Shown: positions 7,507 to 12,975 of the stretch, piece by piece
How positions within the stretch are numbered: the first letter of the stretch is position 1
Layout of the letters: the number at the start of each line of letters is the position of its first letter
DNA from: Candidatus Omnitrophota bacterium
Lineage (GTDB): Bacteria; Omnitrophota; Gorgyraeia; Gygaellales; Profunditerraquicolaceae
Direction: 5' to 3'
Length of the DNA stretch: 14,029 nt
Assembly (NCBI GenBank): GCA_028713875.1
Contig: JAQTNM010000017.1
Coordinates: 1 to 14,029 of the forward strand
Notes under the pieces: model-generated
The model's database searches: none
What the model saw: only the letters and a program-made list of their open reading frames with translations
What the model was told of the DNA's origin: nothing
Translations under genes and position numbers: made by a program

Positions 7507-8475
7507 ATGCCGCAGGTAAAAGAGATTACCGTAGCTACACTTGACGCCGGAGAATTTATCAAAGAAAAGGCCGCAGAGATCTCGCAGATCGTAGGCGACG
7601 GCATTGCCATCAACGCGCTTTCCGGAGGAGTAGATTCTTCTGCCGTGACCATGCTCGGGCATAAAGCGCTGGGGGTCAGGCTCAAGACCTACTTTATTGA
7701 CAACGGGATTATGCGCGAAGGCGAGCCGCAGCAGATAGTATCCGTGTTTAAAAAACTGGGAGTGAATGTCGAGATAATCGATGCGCAGGATGAATTCTTC
7801 GCATCCTTAAAAGGCATTACCGACCCTGAAGAAAAACGGGAAGCTATCACCCAGACATTTTATAAAAAAGTTTTCGGCAACCTGGTAAAGAAGAGCGGGG
7901 CAAAATATCTTTTACAGGGGACGATACTTACGGATATTGACGAAACAGTTGCCGGCATCAAGCGCCAGCATAATGTTTTTGAGCAGTTAGGCATTGATCC
8001 GCAGGAGACATTCGGATATAAGATAATTGAGCCGCTGGTGCAGCTGAGAAAAGACGGGGTGCGCAAGGTCGCCCAGGCGCTGGGTTTGCCAGTCTCCATA
8101 TACAACCGCATGCCTTTTCCCGGGCCTGCGCTTTCTGCGCGCCTGATCGGCGAAGCGACAAGAGAGCGCATTGCCCTGGTGCGTAAAGCTACCTCTATCC
8201 TTGAAGAGGAACTGGTTTCGGTAAAGGCATTCCAGTATATGGCAATACTCCACAATGACCGCGTTACCGGCATGCGTGATAATAAAAGGGAATTCGGCCA
8301 GCAGATCGAGATACGCTGCTGGGACAGCATTGACGCGCGCCAGGCGCATCCTACGCAGTTGCCTTTCAGCGCACTGGAGAAATTGGCCAATCGGCTGGTT
8401 GCGGAAGTTCCGGGCGTGGTCAGTGTTACCTATAATATCGCTGCCAAGCCGCCTTCCACTATGGAAGCGGTATAA
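7507..8475 (+). CDS. GMP synthase-type PP-loop ATP pyrophosphatase (no glutaminase domain)
   Basis: This 322-residue protein matches the ATP-pyrophosphatase plus dimerisation part of GMP synthase, which adenylates XMP and aminates it to GMP. The PP-loop is SGGVDSS (39-45), followed by FIDNGIMREGE, LLQGTI and the family signature MPFPGPAL (202-209). No class-I glutaminase domain is present in the protein or beside it, so it would be a free-standing subunit B (archaeal-style) or ammonia-dependent. Some usual XMP-site residues differ. The lid reads IKRQHNV rather than IKSHHNV, and the C-terminus is KPPSTMEAV where GMP synthases normally end KPPATIEWE. A GuaA paralogue with another substrate is therefore a real alternative. 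I start it at the ATG at 7507, behind AAGGAGGGG, rather than the in-frame TTG at 7489 that lies inside the hairpin. It is probably cotranscribed with carB. Confidence 0.85.
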   Translation: MPQVKEITVATLDAGEFIKEKAAEISQIVGDGIAINALSGGVDSSAVTMLGHKALGVRLKTYFIDNGIMREGEPQQIVSVFKKLGVNVEIIDAQDEFFASLKGITDPEEKREAITQTFYKKVFGNLVKKSGAKYLLQGTILTDIDETVAGIKRQHNVFEQLGIDPQETFGYKIIEPLVQLRKDGVRKVAQALGLPVSIYNRMPFPGPALSARLIGEATRERIALVRKATSILEEELVSVKAFQYMAILHNDRVTGMRDNKREFGQQIEIRCWDSIDARQAHPTQLPFSALEKLANRLVAEVPGVVSVTYNIAAKPPSTMEAV

Positions 8476-8505
8476 GCATAAAGATACCGCAGGCAAGATT
8501 TTTTT
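8467..8505 (+). terminator. Weak candidate terminator at the end of the GuaA-like gene
   Basis: GCGGTAT (8467-8473) pairs with ATACCGC (8484-8490) around a 10-nt loop, and a seven-T run lies at 8499-8505. The stem overlaps the stop codon, and the T-run starts 8 nt after the stem, further than usual. It may work poorly or not at all. Confidence 0.35.
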
Positions 8506-8534
8506 GTTGTGCATTGCCGGATTTTGCATATAAT
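8504..8534 (+). promoter_or_regulatory. Candidate promoter of the DUF3192-like lipoprotein gene
   Basis: A perfect -10 TATAAT lies at 8529-8534. The best -35 candidates are TTGTTG (8504-8509, 19-nt spacing) or TTGTGC (8507-8512, 16-nt spacing), both poor. Transcription would start near 8541, leaving a leader of about 40 nt. Confidence 0.5.
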
Positions 8535-8580
8535 AAGAGAAGAAGGTCTGGTTGCGCATTTTGATAAAGGAGGAGCGGTG

Positions 8581-8973
8581 ATGAGAAAGAGTGCTTTGTT
8601 GCTTGGCCTGGTTTTTATAATAAGCGGATGCGCTTCTATGACAGCCATGCGTATGACTTCCCAGAACAGGGAGAATTTATCCAGGCTGCAGGTCGGCATG
8701 CCCCGCGCAACAGTCATTTCAATAATGGGGCGCTGCCCGATGACCGTCAGCTGCCCCCAGGGCCCGGATAAACCCGCGAAACAGGCCACCATTGCCAATC
8801 CCTACCGCACAGAGACCATACAGATCAACGACAGGAAGATAGAAATAGTTTATTATGTGCTTAATATTGCCGAAGATTGCACGGTCAGCGAGGACAGCCT
8901 CCTGCCGATGGTTTTTGAAGACCGCAAGCTTATCGGCTGGGGAAAAGATTTTGTAATAGACGTCAAGAAATAA
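8581..8973 (+). CDS. DUF3192-like lipoprotein (BamE/OmlA-like fold suspected)
   Basis: A 130-residue secreted lipoprotein. The signal MRKSALLLGLVFIISGC has a basic n-region, a hydrophobic core and a lipobox ending in the acylated Cys17. The mature part has NRENLSRLQVGMPRATVISIMG, the pattern seen at the start of SmpA/OmlA (BamE) and DUF3192 domains. A later block, EDCTVSEDSLLPMVFEDRK, is followed by LIGWG, which resembles the Cys-containing PLVF...GWG ending of DUF3192. The family's function is unknown. Residue 18 after the Cys is Ala, not Asp, which suggests outer-membrane sorting by the E. coli rule. The ATG at 8581 is chosen because it directly precedes the signal peptide and follows AAAGGAGGAG; the open frame upstream (from 8509) has no coding look. 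A GTG immediately before the ATG is an alternative start. Confidence 0.75.
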   Translation: MRKSALLLGLVFIISGCASMTAMRMTSQNRENLSRLQVGMPRATVISIMGRCPMTVSCPQGPDKPAKQATIANPYRTETIQINDRKIEIVYYVLNIAEDCTVSEDSLLPMVFEDRKLIGWGKDFVIDVKK

Positions 8974-8995
8974 TCACTTCGTCATTTTAGCGCCA

Positions 8996-9030
8996 GGCAA
9001 CCCCTGCTTAAGAGAACGGCAGGGCTTGCC
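8996..9030. repeat. 12-bp hairpin between lipoprotein and MscS-family genes
   Basis: GGCAACCCCTGC (8996-9007) pairs with GCAGGGCTTGCC (9019-9030) with one C-C mismatch and an 11-nt loop. No T-run follows. Its last three bases also belong to a second inverted repeat, GCCGGA (9028-9033) with TCCGGC (9055-9060), so the two folds compete. The structure lies in the probable 5' leader of the MscS-family gene. Confidence 0.6.
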
Positions 9031-9103
9031 GGACCGATAATCGTCCCGCCGCCATCCGGCTTCAATATAGATATCCGCATCTAATAAAGAAAGGGTTTAG
9101 ATC

Positions 9104-10144
9104 ATGAATGATTATTTGTTTTCGGCTGTCGTGGTCGTATCTACCATTGCCTGCGGCTGGATACTGTATCTTTTTGTCGCATTATGCCTTAAATACTGGA
9201 ACAGGGTTATTGCTTCAAAAGGGTCCCAGGTTAATCTGCAGCTCCTAAAAGGCCCGCTGCGTTATCTGTTCCCGGCTTTGTGTGTCAGGGGAACCATCCC
9301 TTTATTGCGGGTCCCAAAAAATACGCATTTATTTATCGGCCACATTATGGATATACTGTTTATGGCCCTCCTGGGCTGGATGGCTGTAAAGTTCGTTTAC
9401 ATTATCCGCGATATGATCCTGGACCGTTACGATATTAAAGCCAGGGATAATATACGCGCCCGCAGTATATACACGCAAATGCGCGTGATCACGAATATCA
9501 TAAGCGTGATCATAGTTATATTCACCGCCGCCTTTATATTGATGACTTTTTCGGAGGTCAGGCATATAGGCGTGAGCCTCCTGGCCTCGGCAGGGGTTGT
9601 CGGTATAATTATAGGCTTTGCCGCCCAGAAAACCCTGGGTAACTTCATCGCCGGTATCCAGATAGCCCTTGCCCAGCCTATCCGGTTGGACGACGTGGTG
9701 ATCATCGAGAATGAATGGGGCTGGATAGAGGAGATCACGCTTAATTTTGTGGTCGTGCGCATATGGGACCTGAGGCGTTTGGTTGTGCCCATATCGTATT
9801 TTCTTGAAAAACCCTTCCAGAACTGGACGCGCACTTCCGCTGACCTCCTGGGAACTGTTTTTATCTATGCCGACTACAGCATACCCGTGAAAGAAGTCCG
9901 CGATGAATTAACGCGCATCCTCCAGAATAGCCCCCGCTGGGATAAAAAAGTAAATGTCCTGCAGGTTACCAATGCCGGAGAAAAAACAGTTGAGCTGCGC
10001 GCGCTGCTTAGCGCTTCGGATTCCCCTGCCTTATGGGACCTGCGCTGCCAGGTCAGGGAAAAGCTCCTTGAGTTCCTGCAGCAGCGTTTTCCGGAATGCC
10101 TGCCGCGGGTACGCATTGAAATGGATAAGGGGCAATCAGCATGA
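9104..10144 (+). CDS. MscS-family mechanosensitive channel
   Basis: A 346-residue inner-membrane protein with hydrophobic segments near residues 5-30, 52-68, 77-103, 130-149 and 155-180. The last is the pore helix: SLLASAGVVGIIIGFAAQK continues into TLGNFIAGIQIALAQPIRL and DDVV, the strongly conserved MscS TM3/beta-domain junction. The beta domain follows (WGWIEEITLNFVVVRIWD, then VVPISYFLEKPFQNWT) and then a C-terminal alpha/beta domain to about residue 340. Such channels open under membrane tension to release solutes during hypo-osmotic shock. Extra N-terminal helices make it more like the YnaI/YbdG-type branch than the three-helix E. coli MscS. The stop overlaps the start of the next gene by ATGA, so the two are translationally coupled. 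The ATG follows a GAAAGG about 10 nt upstream. Confidence 0.93.
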   Translation: MNDYLFSAVVVVSTIACGWILYLFVALCLKYWNRVIASKGSQVNLQLLKGPLRYLFPALCVRGTIPLLRVPKNTHLFIGHIMDILFMALLGWMAVKFVYIIRDMILDRYDIKARDNIRARSIYTQMRVITNIISVIIVIFTAAFILMTFSEVRHIGVSLLASAGVVGIIIGFAAQKTLGNFIAGIQIALAQPIRLDDVVIIENEWGWIEEITLNFVVVRIWDLRRLVVPISYFLEKPFQNWTRTSADLLGTVFIYADYSIPVKEVRDELTRILQNSPRWDKKVNVLQVTNAGEKTVELRALLSASDSPALWDLRCQVREKLLEFLQQRFPECLPRVRIEMDKGQSA

Positions 10145-10506
10145 AAAAGGCAGGAAGAGTATTTTTGTGGCTGGGGGTCGTATTGATCCTGATCACCGGC
10201 TTTATCCATGTTATTGATGCCAAAGACAGTTTCAGCGAGGCAGCTTATAAAGGCTGGCTTTTTTATGCCAATGGCCTGGGCGCTATGGTTGCTGCTTACG
10301 GTATTTACCGCGGCAGGCGTATTTGGGGCTGGTATCTGGGGTTATTTATCGCCGCCGGCTCCCTGGCCCTGTATATTCTCAGCCGCACCGTTGGCCTGCC
10401 GCTGATCCCGGCTGAGCCTGATGCCTGGTTTGAGCCGCTGGGCGTTGCTTCCTTGATCGCCGAAGGTTTGTTCATCGCGGTTTTTATGAACAGGCCCGCT
10501 TCTTAA
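10141..10506 (+). CDS. Small four-helix membrane protein of unknown function
   Basis: A 121-residue hydrophobic protein that starts in the ATGA stop/start overlap of the MscS-family gene. Four membrane segments are visible: about 6-27 (RVFLWLGVVLILITGFIHVI), 40-57, 62-84 (WGWYLGLFIAAGSLALYIL) and 97-115. The loop between helices 3 and 4 has GLPLIPAEPDAWFEPLG, a Pro/acid-rich segment that looks conserved in unnamed small membrane proteins, though I cannot name a family. The shared initiation site with the channel argues for stoichiometric expression, so it may be an accessory subunit or modulator of the MscS-like channel. That role is inference from gene order only. Confidence 0.8.
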   Translation: MKKAGRVFLWLGVVLILITGFIHVIDAKDSFSEAAYKGWLFYANGLGAMVAAYGIYRGRRIWGWYLGLFIAAGSLALYILSRTVGLPLIPAEPDAWFEPLGVASLIAEGLFIAVFMNRPAS

Positions 10507-10528
10507 AAAATTTATTTTCTAAAAGTTT

Positions 10529-11308
10529 ATGAAAAATACAATATTTTATTTCTCCGGCACGGGTAATTGCCTGCAATTGGCAAGGGCCCTGGCTGCGGAA
10601 TTAAGCGAGACAGAGATAGTGCCGATAGCAAAGGCGATCAAAGAAAATAATATAGATAACTCTGCCGGGCGCATAGGCCTTATCTTTCCGGTTTACGCAT
10701 TTAACGCGCCGCTTATCGTATCCGATTTTATCAATAAGATGGAAATAGGCCCGGAAAAATATGTTTTTGCGATCACAACATGCGCGTCTCTGGCCGCTGA
10801 TACGCTCGGAGACATCGCCCGTAAATTAAAGAAGAAAGGCTCAGGGCTTTGCGCCGGTTTTGTGATCAAGATGCCGGGTAATTACACTCCGCTTGCCGAA
10901 GCGATCCCGGTTTGTAAGCAGAATAAACTTTTTGCCGCAGCCCTGCAAAGGATCAAAGAAATAGCGCCGATTATAAAAGAGGGGCGCAGGCATAAAATTG
11001 AAAGAGCAAAACTCCCCTTCAGGCTGGCAGGGCAGGCATTGAATTTGTTTTTGCCGAATATAACGCATTCGGAAGACAGGCATTTCCGGACGGATGAAAA
11101 ATGTAACGGCTGCGGTATTTGCAGCAAGGTATGCCCTGTTAATAATATAAATATCGTAAATGAGAGGCCGATCTGGCTGCATAAGTGCGAGCTGTGTTTT
11201 GCCTGTCTCCAGTGGTGCCCGCAGGAGGCAATACAATACGGCGGCAATACCGCCGGTCGCAGGCGTTACCGTAATCCTTCGGTAGCGTTAAAGGATTTTA
11301 TGCAGTAA
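10529..11308 (+). CDS. EFR1-type flavodoxin/ferredoxin fusion
   Basis: A 259-residue cytosolic electron-transfer protein. The N-terminal flavodoxin-like domain opens KNTIFYFSGTGNCLQLARAL, whose FSGTGN loop binds the FMN phosphate; GLIFPVYAFNAP and FAITTCAS complete the flavin site. The C-terminus carries two [4Fe-4S] clusters: CNGCGICSKVCP (Cys192, 195, 198, 202) and CELCFACLQWCP (Cys220, 223, 226, 230). All eight ligands are present. This architecture defines the EFR1 family ferredoxins found mainly in anaerobes; the redox partner is unknown. It starts 22 bp after the small membrane protein with only a weak AAAAG before the ATG, and it sits 18 bp before the DUF3313 lipoprotein gene, so it may be part of the same transcript. 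Its link to the envelope genes around it is not clear. Confidence 0.92.
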   Translation: MKNTIFYFSGTGNCLQLARALAAELSETEIVPIAKAIKENNIDNSAGRIGLIFPVYAFNAPLIVSDFINKMEIGPEKYVFAITTCASLAADTLGDIARKLKKKGSGLCAGFVIKMPGNYTPLAEAIPVCKQNKLFAAALQRIKEIAPIIKEGRRHKIERAKLPFRLAGQALNLFLPNITHSEDRHFRTDEKCNGCGICSKVCPVNNINIVNERPIWLHKCELCFACLQWCPQEAIQYGGNTAGRRRYRNPSVALKDFMQ

Positions 11309-11326
11309 TATACCGCGGAGGGAAAA

Positions 11327-11959
11327 ATGGATATTTCAGGAAGAAAGCTGAATAATTTGCTTGTCCTTTTGGCTCTGCCGGCTCTCTTCTTAACAGCCGG
11401 ATGCTCGACAATGAAGACCCCGAAATCCGGTTTCTTGGTGGATTATTCCGAATTTCAGTTTGACTCCAAAGATAAAAGCCTTCTCTGGTATGAAAAGGAA
11501 GGCACCGATTGGAAACGTTTCAGGAAGCTGATGATCGATCCCGTAGTAGTTTATTACCATCCTGATGCCCGTAACCGCAAGATCGATCCGCAGGAGTTGC
11601 AGAAATTGACCGCATATTTCAGGGAGGTCGTAGTCCAGGAGGTTAAAGACAAGTATCCAGTTGTGGATAAAGCCGGGCCGGATGTGTTAAGGGTGCGCGC
11701 GGCGATCACGGACGTAATCCCGGTGAATGTCGCAGCGAATATCCTGAGCGCAGCGGCCATAGGCATACCTCTGGATATGGGCGGAGCAGCTATAGAGGCA
11801 GAGTTCCTTGATTCAGAAACCGGGGAGCGGCTGGGAGCGATCGTGGATATGAAGCTGGGCACGCCCCTGGATATCAGCGGTTTTACTTCTTTAGGCCATG
11901 CCAGGAGCGCTTTTCAGAAGTGGGCCAGAGAATTTAAACAGGCCTTATCCGAACCATAA
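11327..11959 (+). CDS. DUF3313-family lipoprotein
   Basis: A 210-residue secreted lipoprotein of unknown function. The signal ends in LTAGC with Cys26 as the lipidated residue, preceded by a long hydrophobic run (LLVLLALPALFL). The mature protein begins with KTPKSGFLVDYSEFQ, the characteristic opening of DUF3313 lipoproteins. The family's usual pattern follows: YHPDARNRKIDPQELQKLTAYFREVV, then VLRVRAAITDV, a small-residue stretch around 135-155, and AEFLDSETGERLGAIVD. Ser27 after the Cys suggests outer-membrane retention. GGAGGG lies 7 nt before the ATG. It is the last gene of the envelope block; the next promoter starts 13 bp after its stop and no terminator of its own is seen. Confidence 0.88.
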   Translation: MDISGRKLNNLLVLLALPALFLTAGCSTMKTPKSGFLVDYSEFQFDSKDKSLLWYEKEGTDWKRFRKLMIDPVVVYYHPDARNRKIDPQELQKLTAYFREVVVQEVKDKYPVVDKAGPDVLRVRAAITDVIPVNVAANILSAAAIGIPLDMGGAAIEAEFLDSETGERLGAIVDMKLGTPLDISGFTSLGHARSAFQKWAREFKQALSEP

Positions 11960-11972
11960 GAAATAATATCTA

Positions 11973-12000
11973 TTGACAAACCGCAAAAAGGTGGTATACT
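11973..12000 (+). promoter_or_regulatory. Strong predicted promoter upstream of the cold-shock gene
   Basis: Consensus TTGACA (11973-11978), a 16-nt spacer and TATACT (11995-12000). Transcription should begin near 12007. The transcript meets a terminator after about 60 nt, well before the cold-shock start at 12172. Confidence 0.82.
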
Positions 12001-12006
12001 TAATCC

Positions 12007-12065
12007 AGTAAAAGTTTAGAAGTCTGAGACCGTAAGGTTAGGATATCTGACCTTGCGGTTTTTTT
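12007..12065 (+). ncRNA. Candidate 60-nt small RNA or attenuated leader of the cold-shock gene
   Basis: This span runs from the predicted start of transcription to the end of an intrinsic terminator. It could be released as a small RNA or be the prematurely terminated form of the cold-shock mRNA. It has a single-stranded A/T-rich 5' end of about 20 nt and one long hairpin. I do not recognise an Rfam family. Confidence 0.4.
12029..12065 (+). terminator. Intrinsic terminator in the cold-shock gene leader
   Basis: ACCGTAAGGTTAG (12029-12041) pairs with CTGACCTTGCGGT (12047-12059) over 13 bp, with two G-U pairs and a 5-nt loop, and runs into seven T (12059-12065). It lies between the promoter and the gene it should serve. 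Confidence 0.88.
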
Positions 12066-12084
12066 ATTTGTCATTGTTTGCCCC

Positions 12085-12132
12085 GTTAGGAATCTAAGAA
12101 TCTAGCAGGTAAAGATGATAAGGATTTCTAAC
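12085..12132 (+). promoter_or_regulatory. Long-range helix in the cold-shock 5' leader
   Basis: GTTAGGAATC (12085-12094) pairs with GATTTCTAAC (12123-12132) over 10 bp with one G-U pair, enclosing 28 nt. Downstream, CTTG at 12148-12151 can pair either with CAAG at 12134-12137 or with CAAG at 12166-12169. The second option puts the AAAAGGAGG ribosome-binding site into a loop. The pairings are short, so a switch is only a suggestion. Confidence 0.4.
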
Positions 12133-12171
12133 GCAAGTTTACTAAATCTTGTGAAAAGGAGGTAACAAGCA

Positions 12172-12372
12172 ATGGCAAAAGGAACAGTAAAGTGGTTCAA
12201 TGACCAGAAGGGTTACGGATTTGTCACTCCTGAAAACGGTAAGGATGTTTTTGTGCATCACTCCGCGATCAAGGGCGAAGGTTTCAAGTCTTTAGCTGAA
12301 GGCCAGCAGGTCGAGTTCGACATCGAACAGGGCCCCAAAGGCGAACAGGCTACGAACGTAGTCAAGCTGTAA
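12172..12372 (+). CDS. Cold-shock protein (CspA family)
   Basis: A 66-residue single cold-shock domain that binds single-stranded RNA and DNA and melts secondary structure. The five-stranded OB-fold sequence is complete: GTVKWFNDQKGYGFV with RNP1 (KGYGFV, 13-18), RNP2 as DVFVHHS (25-31), and the usual ending GEQATNVVKL. Length equals the family norm. AAAAGGAGG stands 8 nt before the ATG, and a perfect terminator follows the gene, so it can be a monocistronic message. Its leader is about 165 nt from the predicted promoter and contains an early terminator and a long-range helix. Long structured leaders are typical of cold-shock genes. Which csp paralogue this is cannot be told from sequence. 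Confidence 0.97.
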   Translation: MAKGTVKWFNDQKGYGFVTPENGKDVFVHHSAIKGEGFKSLAEGQQVEFDIEQGPKGEQATNVVKL

Positions 12373-12386
12373 TCTTGAACTCCGAT

Positions 12387-12424
12387 AAGGGCCCGGCATC
12401 TTTTTTAGATCCGGGCCCTTTTTT
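12387..12424 (+). terminator. Intrinsic terminator of the cold-shock gene
   Basis: AAGGGCCCGG (12387-12396) and CCGGGCCCTT (12411-12420) form a perfect 10-bp GC-rich stem with a 14-nt loop, followed by a T-run to 12424. It starts 14 nt after the csp stop codon. Confidence 0.93.
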
Positions 12425-12446
12425 ATACTTTCACGGCCAAAAAACT

Positions 12447-12462
12447 TTGCCCTAAAGGGCAA
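12447..12462. repeat. 7-bp palindrome between csp and the Lys-rich gene
   Basis: TTGCCCT and AGGGCAA flank an AA centre. It has no T-run and lies just upstream of the candidate promoter at 12487, so an operator is more likely than a terminator. GCAAGC (12459-12464) can also pair with GCTTGC (12485-12490). Confidence 0.4.
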
Positions 12463-12486
12463 GCCTGTCTCACCGGTAAGAAGAGC

Positions 12487-12514
12487 TTGCATTTATTTTT
12501 ATTTCAAGTAGAAT
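12487..12514 (+). promoter_or_regulatory. Candidate promoter of the Lys-rich / zinc-ribbon pair
   Basis: TTGCAT (12487-12492), a 16-nt AT-rich spacer and TAGAAT (12509-12514, five of six matches). The -35 is poor. Because the csp terminator lies upstream, the two small genes need their own promoter, which supports the call. Confidence 0.5.
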
Positions 12515-12565
12515 CTTAAGTTACGGGGTCCGGTTATGCGGGATAATCCAGGATAAAGGGAGGAT

Positions 12566-12760
12566 ATGTTGGCGAGAGATAACTATTCATATAAAAAGTA
12601 TCAGAAAGAATTGGCAAAGAAAAAAAAGAAAGAAGAGAAGAAACAAAGCAAGCTGGATAAAAAAAATATGCAGGCTAAGGCGCACCTTGTTTTATCGGAT
12701 GCCGAATGCGCAGTTTCTGCACAGACGGCTCGGCAGGCTTTGGATGAGGGCGCCATTTAA
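12566..12760 (+). CDS. Lys-rich small protein, unknown function
   Basis: A 64-residue protein with AAAGGGAGGAT directly before the ATG. Residues 9-35 are almost only Lys, Glu, Gln and Arg (YKKYQKELAKKKKKEEKKQ continuing SKLDKKNMQ) and should form a single highly charged helix or coiled coil. The tail from about 37 is not charged in the same way (LVLSDAECAVSAQTARQAL). I have the impression that short KRQKE/KKKKEEK-rich proteins often sit near csp genes in delta-like bacteria but cannot name a family. Two A8 runs (12620-12627, 12659-12666) lie in the gene. The tail frame after them could be affected by a sequencing indel or slippage, since the +2 frame is also open past 12760. A nucleic-acid-binding role is inference from charge and neighbours. 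Confidence 0.72.
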   Translation: MLARDNYSYKKYQKELAKKKKKEEKKQSKLDKKNMQAKAHLVLSDAECAVSAQTARQALDEGAI

Positions 12761-12788
12761 TTATCAACAAAACTAAAAAGGAGGCAAT

Positions 12789-12953
12789 ATGGGGTATCAA
12801 CAAGGTGGCGGATACGGCGGAGCTCCGCGGGAAATGCACAAGGCGGTTTGCTCGGAATGTAACAAAGAATGCGAAGTCCCTTTTAAACCCAGGGACGGCC
12901 GTCCGATATACTGCAAGGACTGCTATTCAAAGCGCAAGAGCGAAGGCCGTTAA
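12789..12953 (+). CDS. CxxC-x17-CxxC zinc-ribbon small protein
   Basis: A 54-residue protein with AAAAAGGAGGCAAT before its ATG, 28 bp after the Lys-rich gene. After a flexible Gly/Tyr/Gln-rich start (MGYQQGGGYGGAPREM) it carries CSEC (21-24), exactly 17 residues, and CKDC (42-45). The intervening NKECEVPFKPRDGRPIY matches the CxxC-x17-CxxC zinc-binding family, with its diagnostic PFKP and GRPIYC. A further Cys28 lies inside. The four Cys should bind one zinc ion. The family has no assigned function; small zinc ribbons with Gly-rich tails commonly touch RNA or ribosomes, and the cold-shock neighbour fits that, but this is inference. No clear terminator follows; only a weak AAAGAG/CTCTTT pairing lies in the convergent gap. 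Confidence 0.9.
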   Translation: MGYQQGGGYGGAPREMHKAVCSECNKECEVPFKPRDGRPIYCKDCYSKRKSEGR

Positions 12954-12975
12954 AAGAAGAAATAAAGAGTTAGCC

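Noticed and set aside
8509..8580. N-terminal extension of the DUF3192-like lipoprotein
   Set aside because: The extra 24 residues would bury the signal peptide. The ATG at 8581 gives a textbook lipoprotein signal behind AAAGGAGGAG.
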